In this document: positions 36,313 to 45,331 of the stretch, piece after piece
Layout: each line of letters begins with the position of its first letter
How positions within the stretch are numbered: position 1 is the stretch's first letter
Source of the DNA: Sphingorhabdus_B arenilitoris
GTDB lineage: Bacteria; Pseudomonadota; Alphaproteobacteria; Sphingomonadales; Sphingomonadaceae
Direction: 5' to 3'
Length of the DNA stretch: 64,000 nucleotides
Assembly (NCBI RefSeq): GCF_042651485.1
Contig: NZ_JBHSDH010000013.1
Coordinates: 558,001-622,000 of the forward strand
Position numbers and translations under genes: made by a program
Notes under the pieces: model-generated
What the model was told of the DNA's origin: nothing
Database searches by the model: none
What the model saw: the letters and a program-made list of their open reading frames with translations, nothing else

Positions 36313-37115
36313 TGCGAATGAGTTCTTACTAGCGCTCGCATTGCCAAATCGCGCGTCACACCATCGGGAAAAACCGCAAAACAGGTCGCGCCCGACCCAG
36401 ACATGCGTGCAACGACAGGATCAAATTTCTGCAGTTCGTTCAAAATATCTGCAATTTCTGGGCAATATTTTATCGCGGCTGCCTGCAAATCATTGCGACC
36501 GGACAGCATCATTTCATCGGCGCTGCCGCCTTTAACCGCGCCGCCGTCCTGACCTTCCCACGCCGCGAAAATGGGTCCAGTGGGCACTGGTTTTCGCGGA
36601 TTAACCAGCAGCACAGATTTAGCCGCAACTTTGGGTCCGGAAATTGGCAGTAGCTGAGTTCCCGTACCCGCGCCCCGCACCGTCACACTGCGCACACAAG
36701 CCGGAATATCTGCACCTAATGGGGCCAGCAAGGCTTCCATCTCCTGCGGCGCAGCGTTGATGTTCCATAACCGGTTAACGAGCCGCGCCGCCGCCGCCGC
36801 ATCGGCCGATCCGCCGCCAACCCCCGAAGCTATAGGCAGATTTTTATGCAGCATCAGCTTTGCACCTGCCGTGACGCTATACTTCTCCCGCACCATCTCT
36901 GCTGCCCGAATGACGAGGTTATGCCGCCCATTATCAAGGCCCGCAGCAAATTCTCCGTCAATTTCGAGAGATAATTCATCGGATAGTTCGGCTGCCAAGC
37001 TATCGCCTTGGTCAAGAAAGGCAAAAATGGTGTCGAGATCATGATAGCCATCGTCACGGCGTCCGCGAATATGCAGCGCAAGATTTATTTTGGTGAAAGC
37101 CGTTTCGCGAAGCAT
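36282..37115 (-). CDS. ispE: 4-diphosphocytidyl-2-C-methyl-D-erythritol kinase
   Basis: 277-aa GHMP kinase of the MEP isoprenoid pathway. The ATP loop PIASGVGGGSADAAAAARL is present, KINLALH opens the N-terminus with the substrate-binding Lys, and MSGSGATCFAVF marks the C-terminal motif. Fourth gene of a minus-strand run (ETF-QO, TPR protein, ispE, amidohydrolase); gaps are short or negative. Confidence 0.95.
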   Translation of the reverse strand: MLRETAFTKINLALHIRGRRDDGYHDLDTIFAFLDQGDSLAAELSDELSLEIDGEFAAGLDNGRHNLVIRAAEMVREKYSVTAGAKLMLHKNLPIASGVGGGSADAAAAARLVNRLWNINAAPQEMEALLAPLGADIPACVRSVTVRGAGTGTQLLPISGPKVAAKSVLLVNPRKPVPTGPIFAAWEGQDGGAVKGGSADEMMLSGRNDLQAAAIKYCPEIADILNELQKFDPVVARMSGSGATCFAVFPDGVTRDLAMRALVRTHSHWWFMSGTIR

Positions 37116-37133
37116 TAGACTAAAAAGCCGCGC

Positions 37134-38819
37134 CTACCGCCTAGTGAGCGGCAGGCCAATGTTGATTTTTTCGGCAAGCCGCGCTGCATCTTCGTCTTTG
37201 GCTAGATGCTTCGCCGTTTTCCAAGCATAGCGCGCATCAACCCGCCGCCCCGCTTTCCAATAGGCATCGCCCATATGCTCATTGATGGTCAGATCATTTC
37301 CTGATTGTTGCACTGCCTTCTCTAAATGGATTACGGCCTGTTCATATTGTCCATTCAAATAATAGCCCCAACCAAGCGAGTCTACGATTGCTGCAGAATC
37401 GGGTTCCAGCATATGGGCTTGCTTTACATAGGATAAGGCCGTTTCCAAATTTTCGCCCCTCTCCAATAGACTATATCCGAGATAATTGAGGATATAGGGA
37501 TTGTTGGGGTCCAAATTGCGCGCTTTGTCGAGGAAGGACTTCGCCTCAGTCCACCGGCCATTTTTGTCCAAAGCGGTTGCGTAGAATAGCAAATAAAGCG
37601 CCATTTGCGTTGGTGGAACGCCCGCTTGATCGGCATCATCTACCAACCGCTCATACGCTTTACTCGCTGACTTAAAATCACCCAAACGCTCCTGCGCCTG
37701 CGCGGCCAATAAAATCAGGCTAGCGGAATCCGGGCGGCGCTCCACAGCGTTTTGCGCCAGTTTCAGGGCCGTTGTATAGTTACCCTCATCCGAATAATGA
37801 CGAACCTGTTCGCCCACGGCCCTGGTCCAATAAGGCGAGCTTTCAGGGATCATAGCCCATGTGCCGCGCGCCAAAGCCGGTGATCCAGTGGCTTGCAGTG
37901 CGCGGGCCAATGTCCGTTTTGCCGCATCGCTTGCTGGATCAAGCCAGACCGCTACACGGGCCAAAATTAGACCTTGGTCAGGTACATTTTGTTCGACAAG
38001 CGACGCCGCAAGACGGGTGTTGAGCGCAGCGAATCCTTGTTCTGCCGAAAAATTTGCATCAGATTGCGATTGCTTCGGTCCGGTCAAACTGTCGCTGTTT
38101 CGGCGTTCAACGGCTTTTTCAATGATGAATGAGGCAAATTTCTGATCGCCCTTCGCGGCATATATGGGCGCGGCACGGATTAACAAATCCCGCGCAAAAT
38201 CATCGTCCATACCGATAAAGCCTTCCAGCATGATTTTGGCTCTATCCAATTTACCTTCAGCCAGTTCAAAATAGGCGCGTTGATCGGTTGAATAATAATT
38301 CAAAAGAGCCTGTTCGCGTGCGTCATCAATTTTAAACCGATGGGCCTTTCCCCGCGCGATATTGGTCCAGCTGCGCAATATTGGCGCAGCAAAGCCGAAA
38401 TTACTCTTTTCCTCCAACAATGTGGCCGCATTTTCGGCGTCGTTCCATTGGCGCCGTTTTAATGCATCGGCAAAAAGCAGCATCGGCACCGCACCGGTTG
38501 CCGCTCCCTGCAACTCCTGCGCTCGTGCCGCCCGAACGGCCGCATCCATGTTACCAATGCGGATGGCATTGTCGAACAGCCTGTCAGCCAAAGCGGCACT
38601 ATCGCCGTGGGATTTAAACAACGTCTGATAGGTTTGGAGCGCATCTGTATCCCGCGCATCAATTTCGGCAAGCCGCGCGTCAAAATAAAGCTGAATATCT
38701 CGGTCGCTCACTTCAGCTGCCCGGGCGGCATCAATCGGAACAGCGACGGCGCACAGGCATGCCGCCGCCCAAATACCCGCTGTTAATCGTGGTTTACATA
38801 TTGGGGTAATTGGGACCAC
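37134..38819 (-). CDS. Exported tetratricopeptide-repeat protein
   Basis: About 561 aa from a GTG at 38819 that lies 26 bp inside the ETF-QO gene. The longer open frame (to 39176) is out-of-frame ETF-QO sequence. A signal peptide (LTAGIWAAACLCAVAVPIDAA, one Ala-rich cleavage site) is followed by many TPR-like helix pairs, clearest at the C-terminus (NPYILNYLGYSLLERG, DSAAIVDSLGWGYYLNGQ, DLTINEHMGDAYWKAG). Likely a periplasmic scaffold; partners unknown. It ends 18 bp before ispE. Confidence 0.88.
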   Translation of the reverse strand: MVPITPICKPRLTAGIWAAACLCAVAVPIDAARAAEVSDRDIQLYFDARLAEIDARDTDALQTYQTLFKSHGDSAALADRLFDNAIRIGNMDAAVRAARAQELQGAATGAVPMLLFADALKRRQWNDAENAATLLEEKSNFGFAAPILRSWTNIARGKAHRFKIDDAREQALLNYYSTDQRAYFELAEGKLDRAKIMLEGFIGMDDDFARDLLIRAAPIYAAKGDQKFASFIIEKAVERRNSDSLTGPKQSQSDANFSAEQGFAALNTRLAASLVEQNVPDQGLILARVAVWLDPASDAAKRTLARALQATGSPALARGTWAMIPESSPYWTRAVGEQVRHYSDEGNYTTALKLAQNAVERRPDSASLILLAAQAQERLGDFKSASKAYERLVDDADQAGVPPTQMALYLLFYATALDKNGRWTEAKSFLDKARNLDPNNPYILNYLGYSLLERGENLETALSYVKQAHMLEPDSAAIVDSLGWGYYLNGQYEQAVIHLEKAVQQSGNDLTINEHMGDAYWKAGRRVDARYAWKTAKHLAKDEDAARLAEKINIGLPLTRR

Positions 38820-40434
38820 CTCCGCCCTCGGGCACAACCCAGTTGATATTCTGGTTTGGATCTTTGATGTCACAGGTTTTGCAATGAACGCAATTTTGCG
38901 AGTTAATCTGATATTTCGGCTCCTGCCCGGGTTCTTCAATCCATTCGTAAACACCTGCCGGACAATAGCGGGCCGACGGACCCGCAAATATCTCCAACTC
39001 GCTTTCGCGCTGCAATATCGGATCCCTAACCTGCAAATGAACAGGTTGGTCTTCGGCATGGTTGGTATTTGACAAAAATACCGAAGACAAACGGTCAAAA
39101 CTGACAACGCCATCGGGCTTTGGATATTCGATTTTATGAACATGGTCTTTGCGGCGCAAAGCCTTATGATCAGCATGATGCTTCATCGTAAAGGGCATGC
39201 GTATACCAAAGTTTTCCAGCCACATATTCACGCCAGACAACATGGAGCCCCAGAAATTGCCGTATTTCTCCACCAAAGGCAGAATATTACGAACCATCCG
39301 CAATTCTTTGTAAATCCAGCTATTCTCATATCCAGTTTGATAGGCAGTCAATTCATCATGCTGCCGTCCAACAGACAACGCTTCCACCGCCGCATCCGCC
39401 GCCAAAATGCCCGATTTCATCGCGGTGTGCGTCCCTTTGATCCGCGGAACATTCAAAAATCCAGCGGTACATCCGATCAAGGCTCCGCCCGGGAAGGCCA
39501 GCTTCGGAACTGACTGAAACCCGCCATCGCTGATCGCGCGGGCGCCATAGGAAACCCGTTTGCCGCCTTCCAATATCTTACGGATTTCAGGATGCGTTTT
39601 CCAACGCTGCATCTCTTCGAATGGTGATAAATACGGGTTGGAGTAATTCAACCACACGACGAAACCCAACGCCACCTGGCCATTGGCTTGATGATACAAA
39701 AAACCGCCGCCATTCGCATCGCTGAGCGGCCAGCCTTGAGAGTGAATAACCCGGCCAGCAGCGTGGTTTTCTGGCTTAATATCCCATAATTCCTTTATTC
39801 CCAGCCCATATACTTGCGGCTCGCAGTCGGCATCGAGGGCAAATTTTGGCTTCAACTGTTTCGTCAAATGTCCGCGAACGCCTTCGGCAAAAAAGGTATA
39901 TTTGCCGTGAATTTCCATGCCCTGCATATAATCTGGTTTATGGCTGCCATCCTTGGCGACGCCCATATCACCGGTTGCCACGCCTTTGACCGAGCCATCG
40001 TCATTATAAAGAATTTCTGCCGCAGCAAATCCGGGAAATATTTCTACGCCGAGATTTTCGGCCTGCCCAGCGAGCCAGCGGCACATATTGCCTAATGAAC
40101 CTGTATAAGTGCCTTTATTATGCATAAAGCCAGGCGTCAGAAAATGTGGTAGATTGAATTTCTTTTTTTTGCCCAATATCCAATGTTGGTTATCGGTCAC
40201 TGGTACTTCCGCCATCGGGCAACCTTGATCACGCCAATCCGGGATCAGCTCATCCAGTCCCTTGGGATCAACAACCGCGCCTGACAAGATATGCGCGCCG
40301 ACCTCAGATCCTTTTTCAAGGATCACAACGCTTGTCTCAGGAGATTTTTGTTTTATTCGAATTGCCGCCGACAACCCCGCCGGGCCAGCCCCCACAATCA
40401 CAACGTCATAGGGCATTGATTCCCGTTCGCTCAT
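38794..40434 (-). CDS. Electron transfer flavoprotein-ubiquinone oxidoreductase
   Basis: 546 aa. Passes electrons from acyl-CoA and amino-acid dehydrogenases via ETF to ubiquinone at the inner membrane. The FAD motif VGAGPAGLSAAIR is at the N-terminus, the ubiquinone-binding region carries GCTAGFLNVPRIKGTHTAMKSG, and the C-terminal 4Fe-4S domain has cysteines in CPAGVYEW and in NCVHCKTCDIKDP. Links directly to fatty-acid and branched-chain oxidation that would supply propionyl-CoA. Divergent from the UDG-fold gene across 118 bp in which I see no clear signal. Confidence 0.96.
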   Translation of the reverse strand: MSERESMPYDVVIVGAGPAGLSAAIRIKQKSPETSVVILEKGSEVGAHILSGAVVDPKGLDELIPDWRDQGCPMAEVPVTDNQHWILGKKKKFNLPHFLTPGFMHNKGTYTGSLGNMCRWLAGQAENLGVEIFPGFAAAEILYNDDGSVKGVATGDMGVAKDGSHKPDYMQGMEIHGKYTFFAEGVRGHLTKQLKPKFALDADCEPQVYGLGIKELWDIKPENHAAGRVIHSQGWPLSDANGGGFLYHQANGQVALGFVVWLNYSNPYLSPFEEMQRWKTHPEIRKILEGGKRVSYGARAISDGGFQSVPKLAFPGGALIGCTAGFLNVPRIKGTHTAMKSGILAADAAVEALSVGRQHDELTAYQTGYENSWIYKELRMVRNILPLVEKYGNFWGSMLSGVNMWLENFGIRMPFTMKHHADHKALRRKDHVHKIEYPKPDGVVSFDRLSSVFLSNTNHAEDQPVHLQVRDPILQRESELEIFAGPSARYCPAGVYEWIEEPGQEPKYQINSQNCVHCKTCDIKDPNQNINWVVPEGGGGPNYPNM

Positions 40435-40552
40435 CGCATCATTGTCCTTTACTTATCCGGTCTTTTCAGGCCATCTGATATAAGAAACCATTGGCATAAT
40501 TTCCCATGCCAAGCAATTGACCTTTGCGTCAACAAATGACTGATCGGCGTTA

Positions 40553-41335
40553 ATGAGTTTAAATTCGACACTTGCTGTTAAAACTGCTTCCGCCGTTACG
40601 AAATGGTGGGAAATGGCCGGCCTTGGATATCTTGTCGAGGATGAGCCGGTAAATTGGCTTGAGGCTGAAAAACCGAAAGAAGCGCCGATCGCGCCGCCAA
40701 AAACCCAAACGCACGCTCGGCCGAATATATCGGATATTCCAAAAACCGCTCCCGCTGCGCCCGTTGATCCAGCGTCATGGCCGCAATCGGTTGAGCAATT
40801 ATTGGCTGACATTGAAAATGGTGCGCCGCTGCCCGGCAATCAATTTGGCGGAAACCGTGCAAAGCCGGTTGGCGCGGCGAATTGCGAATTGATGATTATT
40901 TCTGATCTGCCTGATTTTGATGAGATTGAAGCAGGCTTTTTGGGCGCAGGCGAGAGCGGCAAATTGCTTGCCAATGTGACGGCGGCAATTGGGCAGGGCA
41001 TTAATCGCTGTTTCCTGACTGCGCTGGCCTCAACGCGGCCTGCTTCCGGCGATTTGCCTGAGGAGGAAATCCCACAATTGACCGCTTTCATGATGCATCA
41101 AATCGGGCTAGTGAAACCGAAAACACTGTTGATCCTCGGTTCAGCCGCGTGCAGCGCTCTGCTCGGCGCAGAATTGATGTCAGCGCGCGGAAGTTTACTA
41201 TTTGTTAAGCATAATGGTCAAAAAGTGTCGGCAGTTACAACTTTCCATCCGCGAACCTTGATGGCGCGCCCCGTGTTGAAGGCGCAGGCTTGGAGGGATT
41301 TGCAGATGTTATTGATAAATAAGGATTTAATGTGA
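40553..41335 (+). CDS. Uracil-DNA glycosylase superfamily protein, degenerate active site
   Basis: 260 aa. The C-terminal part matches family 4/5-type uracil-DNA glycosylases: LLILGSAACSALLG and FHPRTLMARPVLKAQAWRD in the place of the HPSxLL loop. However, the usual GEAPG water-activating loop reads ISDLPDFDE and the four iron-sulphur cysteines do not appear in the usual spacing. A Pro/Ala-rich N-terminal arm (residues 35-80) is also unusual. So the fold is likely but activity doubtful. It overlaps the lytic transglycosylase start by 4 bp (GTGA). Confidence 0.7.
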   Translation: MSLNSTLAVKTASAVTKWWEMAGLGYLVEDEPVNWLEAEKPKEAPIAPPKTQTHARPNISDIPKTAPAAPVDPASWPQSVEQLLADIENGAPLPGNQFGGNRAKPVGAANCELMIISDLPDFDEIEAGFLGAGESGKLLANVTAAIGQGINRCFLTALASTRPASGDLPEEEIPQLTAFMMHQIGLVKPKTLLILGSAACSALLGAELMSARGSLLFVKHNGQKVSAVTTFHPRTLMARPVLKAQAWRDLQMLLINKDLM

Positions 41336-43110
41336 AATCTTTCTCTCTGTTCGTGGCTACCTCTTTTGTTTCGGCGCTCGTTATTCCGCAATATGCCGCT
41401 GCGGTGACGAGCGAGACGGTGCGAACCTCAGCGGCGCCCGCGACGCCCAATATACTGAATAACAGTGAGAAAAAACAATATGCCGAGATTTTCAGCGCGA
41501 TCTCCAGTCAGCAATGGAACGAAGCGCAAAGGTTAATTGACAAGGCGGGCGATGCGCCGCTGGCCTATATGGCGCAGGCCGAGCTATATCTCGCCGCCAA
41601 CAGCCCGCGCGTCGAAGCGCCGCAGTTGGAGGCGCTGCTGAACAAAGCGCCCTATCTACCGCAGGCCGAACGGCTGGAAAGCCTCGCATTTAAACGCGGC
41701 GCCAGCAATTTGCCGCAGCGTCCAGGCACACAGCGATTTTCTTATTTGGGCAGCGCGCCCAAACGCAATTTGCCCGATGACATCAGCGATGCTGCCGGAT
41801 TGCGCAGTGAAATCAATGTCTTCATCCGCAATGACGATCCTGCATCGGCCGAGCGTTTGGTCGAAAGCCGCTCTTCGTCGCTTTCAACACCGGCATTAAC
41901 TGAGCTGCGTTACCGCGTGGCATGGTCTTATTATATTGAAAATCAAGATGAAAATGCCCGCCGCGTGGCGCAGAAAGCAATGGCAAATGGCGGGGATTGG
42001 GGCGTTCAGGCGCATTGGGTCAATGCACTGGCCAATTGGCGGCTGGGTAATCAGCGCGCTGCGCTCGAATCTTTTGACCATGTATCGCGCTTTGCGAGCG
42101 ACGACGACCTGCGCGCAGCCGGTTTATTCTGGAGCGCGCGCGCCGCAATGGCGGTAAAAATGCCCGAACAGGTTCAGGTCCGCCTGCAAAATGCAGCGCG
42201 GCTGCCCGAGACATTTTACGGGTTATTGGCCAGCGAAGCACTGGGGATGGAGCCGCTGGCGGCAAAACAGGCCCGCAATGCAGCGCTGAATTGGAATGCC
42301 CTGAAAAATGAGAAAAATGTCCAAATTGCCGTAGGGTTATCTGAAATTGGTCAGACCAACCTTGCCGATGAAACACTGCGTTTTCAAGCGCGTATAGGCG
42401 ATAGTTCAAAACATTCCGACCTCGCAAAACTGGCTGGGTCGCTGAACCTGCCCGCCACCCAATTATGGATGGGCCATTATGGTCCGTCCGGCGGAAATCC
42501 CGATGCCACCACCCGCTATCCCAGCCCAAGCTGGACACCGAGCGGCGGCTGGCGCGTCGATAGCAATTTGGTTTACGCCCATGCGCTGCAGGAATCGCAA
42601 TTCCGCACCAGCGTGATTAGCCCTGCCGGAGCACAAGGTTTGATGCAAGTCCGCCCCGGCACCGCAGGCGACATTGCCCGCGCCCGCGGGATGAGCTTTT
42701 CCCGTGATGATTTGAACAACCCGTCGATCAACCTGGAATATGGGCAAAGCTATATGGAGCAATTGCGCGATATGAGCGCGACCCAAGGATTGTTGCCCAA
42801 GGTTATCGCCGCCTATAATGCCGGCCCTGCCCCCATTGCCCGGTGGAATGATGAAGTGAAGGATAATGGCGATCCGTTGCTGTTCGTTGAATCCATCCCT
42901 TATTGGGAAACGCGCGGTTATGTCGCGATCATCCTGCGCAATTATTGGATTTATGAATCGAGCAAAGGTAAAAATAGCGACAGCATGACCGGCCTTGCCC
43001 AATATATGTGGCCAACATTCCCCGGCAAAGACGGACGCAGCGTGGCTGTTCGGGCCAATGGCCTTAATGGCGGAACCTCTATTGGAGTGAATAGCTTTGC
43101 CGATCGATGA
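41332..43110 (+). CDS. Soluble lytic murein transglycosylase
   Basis: 592 aa, GTG start in the UDG-gene stop (GTGA). Signal peptide at the N-terminus, a long alpha-helical repeat region as in Slt70, then a C-terminal SLT domain (about residues 405-560) with the catalytic Glu421 in ALQESQF, SPAGAQGLMQVRPGTA, and VIAAYNAGPAPIARW. It cleaves peptidoglycan with formation of 1,6-anhydro ends in the periplasm. Overlaps moaB by 14 bp. Confidence 0.93.
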   Translation: MKSFSLFVATSFVSALVIPQYAAAVTSETVRTSAAPATPNILNNSEKKQYAEIFSAISSQQWNEAQRLIDKAGDAPLAYMAQAELYLAANSPRVEAPQLEALLNKAPYLPQAERLESLAFKRGASNLPQRPGTQRFSYLGSAPKRNLPDDISDAAGLRSEINVFIRNDDPASAERLVESRSSSLSTPALTELRYRVAWSYYIENQDENARRVAQKAMANGGDWGVQAHWVNALANWRLGNQRAALESFDHVSRFASDDDLRAAGLFWSARAAMAVKMPEQVQVRLQNAARLPETFYGLLASEALGMEPLAAKQARNAALNWNALKNEKNVQIAVGLSEIGQTNLADETLRFQARIGDSSKHSDLAKLAGSLNLPATQLWMGHYGPSGGNPDATTRYPSPSWTPSGGWRVDSNLVYAHALQESQFRTSVISPAGAQGLMQVRPGTAGDIARARGMSFSRDDLNNPSINLEYGQSYMEQLRDMSATQGLLPKVIAAYNAGPAPIARWNDEVKDNGDPLLFVESIPYWETRGYVAIILRNYWIYESSKGKNSDSMTGLAQYMWPTFPGKDGRSVAVRANGLNGGTSIGVNSFADR

Positions 43111-43624
43111 AAATGCAAATTTCAAACCCGTCAACATCGCATTGGTGACGGTTTCGGACACACGAACCCCCGAAAATGACAGCAGCGGCGATTTATTGGC
43201 AGAGCGGATACAAAAGGCCGGACATAATCTCGCTGACCGCCATATTGAGCGTGATGACACCGCAAAGTTGACAGCGTTGCTGCATAATTGGATTGATAAT
43301 GAAGATATTGACTGCATCATTTGCACCGGCGGCACGGGCCTGACGGGACGAGATATCACGCCGGAGGCTTTAGACCGAGTCAAATCCAAAGAAATCCCCG
43401 GCTTTGGAGAACTGTTCCGCTGGCTCAGCTATGAAAGCATCGGCCTGTCCACGATACAGTCACGCGCCTGTGCGGTGCTCGCGCGGGGGACCTATATTTT
43501 CGCCCTGCCCGGTTCCAACGGCGCAGTGAAGGACGGATGGGATAAAATATTGGCCTATCAATTGGATAGCCGTTACCGTCCATGCAACTTTGTTGAGCTG
43601 ATGCCCCGGCTGACGGAAAAATAG
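43097..43624 (+). CDS. moaB: Molybdenum cofactor biosynthesis protein B
   Basis: 175-aa MoaB/Mog-fold protein that adenylates or binds molybdopterin. Motifs: VSDTRTPENDSSGD near the N-terminus and ICTGGTGLTGRDITPEAL in the middle, with the PGSNGAVKDGWDK loop at the C-terminal end. Overlaps the transglycosylase gene by 14 bp, so probably expressed with it although no functional link is known. No other moa/mog genes in the window. Confidence 0.93.
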   Translation: MPIDENANFKPVNIALVTVSDTRTPENDSSGDLLAERIQKAGHNLADRHIERDDTAKLTALLHNWIDNEDIDCIICTGGTGLTGRDITPEALDRVKSKEIPGFGELFRWLSYESIGLSTIQSRACAVLARGTYIFALPGSNGAVKDGWDKILAYQLDSRYRPCNFVELMPRLTEK

Positions 43625-43683
43625 CTGCGGTTTATTTGCGCTCTCCCTCCCACAGGGCGGACCGCTACGTTCTAACTTTGTTC

Positions 43684-43710
43684 TTGACATTTTAACCCAT
43701 TTGGTTATTT
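43684..43710 (+). promoter_or_regulatory. Possible sigma-70 promoter of the HTH gene
   Basis: A perfect -35 TTGACA (43684-43689) is followed at 15-17 bp by TTATTT/ATTTCA, a poor -10. The ATG at 43718 lies only a few bases downstream, so the transcript would be nearly leaderless. Weak evidence only. Confidence 0.3.
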
Positions 43711-43717
43711 CAGCGAA

Positions 43718-44506
43718 ATGACCGATGATATTCCAAAAATAATTTCGCCTCATCTTCCTGACAATATCACCGATTTTACTCCGGTGCCCGCTGGAAAGCG
43801 ACAAAATGGCTGGTCGCCCGCGCGGCAGAAGGCGTTCATCCAGACGCTTGCCGAAACGGGCAGCGTCACGCGGGCGGCACGGTCGGTTAACCTGTCTGCG
43901 CCCGGTGCCTATTATCTGCGCCGCCACCGGCATGGCGGCGAATTTCGCCGAGCATGGGATCAAGCATTGGAACTCGCCATGTCCTATTTGAAGGATTTGG
44001 CCTTTGAACGCACAGTCGAAGGTGAGCTTGAGCCGGTATGGCAAAAAGGCAAGCTGGTGGGGTATCGCCGTAAATTCAGCAACCAGCTGCTGATATTCAT
44101 GCTGCGCCATTATGGCGAAGGCGGCAGCAAGCGCGTTACGGTCAATTATCTCAAAAGCAGCGCGGGCAGCAGCAATGCGGCGGATGGTGCCAGCGCCAAA
44201 GCCAGCGCGGAAACCAGCATCGTGACCCTGCGCAGCAGCGGCCCAGCGGCAGTGACATCAGAAAAAACCGAGGCAAGCGCCGCGCAGCTACAACAATTTA
44301 GCGGTGTGACATTGGATGCACAGGCGGAAGCCGAGATAGCCGAAATTTTGCGGGAATGCGCAGAGCGCCGCGCCGAATATGGCGGAACGACCGCAGATTT
44401 GAATGAAGCTTTCGTCCGCATTAGCGACAGCGATCCTTATTGGCAGGGTAATTTTGAACCGCCGGGTGGGTGGATTTACAATGTCGAATATGCCGAAGAG
44501 GAATAA
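43718..44506 (+). CDS. HTH-domain protein, terminase-small-subunit-like N-terminus
   Basis: 262 aa. Residues about 33-80 (WSPARQKAFIQTLAETGSVT, then RAARSVNLSAPGAYYLRR) look like a helix-turn-helix of the kind found in phage terminase small subunits and in homeodomain-like transposase/repressor proteins. The middle is Ala/Ser-rich and low complexity; a conserved C-terminal acidic part ends in EYAEEE. No terminase large subunit or other phage gene adjoins it, and such proteins are frequent single genes in sphingomonads. Function not known. Confidence 0.6.
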   Translation: MTDDIPKIISPHLPDNITDFTPVPAGKRQNGWSPARQKAFIQTLAETGSVTRAARSVNLSAPGAYYLRRHRHGGEFRRAWDQALELAMSYLKDLAFERTVEGELEPVWQKGKLVGYRRKFSNQLLIFMLRHYGEGGSKRVTVNYLKSSAGSSNAADGASAKASAETSIVTLRSSGPAAVTSEKTEASAAQLQQFSGVTLDAQAEAEIAEILRECAERRAEYGGTTADLNEAFVRISDSDPYWQGNFEPPGGWIYNVEYAEEE

Positions 44507-44595
44507 GCGCCTTAGGGATGCGGTCCGCTATGTGTCAGCGGGCGGGAGAGGCCAAGTTGAGATTAACTCTATAAATACCTGAAATACGAACACTC

Positions 44596-44837
44596 CGTCA
44601 CCCCCGCGCAGGCGGGGGTCCATCACCTGCGATGATGTTTTCATGGTGGTCTCCTTGATCCGTCACCCCCGCGAAGGCGGGGGTCCATCACCTAATCCAA
44701 CTGTTTAATCTACGAGCCCGGCTTAAAATTCGACTTCAGGTGATGGACCCCCGCCTGCGCGCGGGTGACGAGGCTTCAGCTTTTTCGGATATCCCTAAGG
44801 TCGCTGGTGATGGACCCCCGCCTGCGCGTGGGTGACG
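44596..44837. repeat. Cluster of four REP-like palindromic repeats
   Basis: Four 33-bp units: 44596-44628 and 44661-44693 in one orientation, 44738-44770 and 44805-44837 in the opposite one. Each centres on CCCCCGC-N4-GCGGGGG (exact in the first two; one or two mismatches in the right arm in the other two), flanked by GTCA and TCCATCACC. The array could form large cruciforms and may act as transcript ends. The whole gene-free stretch 44507-44890 is otherwise featureless. Confidence 0.8.
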
Positions 44838-44890
44838 AGGCTAGTGCCAGAGATGGACTACCCTACCCCGCTCAACTCGGCCCAGCGCAA

Positions 44891-45331
44891 TTAAGCGAAT
44901 TTTGTGCCCTCAATCGCCAGCGGCTGAAACCGGATCAGACGGCTGTCCAAAACCGCGGCTTGCCGGTTCACCACCGCTTTTTGATAGTCGGGATCCTTCA
45001 CCATTTCAAAAAAAGCGCCGCTATCGGGATAGGCGGCAATGAAGGCCAAATCCCACGCCTTATCATCGGGCCCCGTCAACATGGCCTCCATGGTGCCGCG
45101 CCAGATTATGCTTCCGCCCACGCGGGCGAATATCGGCCCGCTGCTTTTGCCATATTCCTGATACGCGCGCGCGCCGCTCCATCCTTTGCCATGATTTTCA
45201 TGCCCTTCGGGATAGACGGCATTTTCGTGATAGCGAATGAGGTTCAGCATATGGATCGGGGTATCGCGCGGCAACGCCTTAAAGGCGTCAAATGCCTCGC
45301 GGGTGGGATCAATATAATAGGGGCCGGTCAT
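44891..45331 (-). CDS. DUF1330 family protein
   Basis: 146 aa of the ferredoxin-like dimeric alpha/beta-barrel DUF1330 family: HMLNLIRYHENAVYP, a Tyr in ARAYQEYG, WRGTMEAMLTG and WDLAFIAAYPDSGAFFEMV are characteristic. No catalytic role is established for the family. ATG at 45331 overlaps the end of the acyl-CoA ligase gene by 4 bp, so both are cotranscribed. Confidence 0.8.
   Translation of the reverse strand: MTGPYYIDPTREAFDAFKALPRDTPIHMLNLIRYHENAVYPEGHENHGKGWSGARAYQEYGKSSGPIFARVGGSIIWRGTMEAMLTGPDDKAWDLAFIAAYPDSGAFFEMVKDPDYQKAVVNRQAAVLDSRLIRFQPLAIEGTKFA

Noticed and set aside
38820..39176. N-terminal extension of the TPR protein
   Set aside because: It lies wholly within the ETF-QO gene in another frame and its residues show no signal peptide or repeat; the signal peptide begins after the GTG at 38819.
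43718..44506. Prophage
   Set aside because: Only a terminase-like HTH; no integrase, portal, capsid or tail genes in the window.
44596..44837. CRISPR array
   Set aside because: Units occur in both orientations, are palindromic and GC-rich, and spacers are of unequal length; no cas genes.
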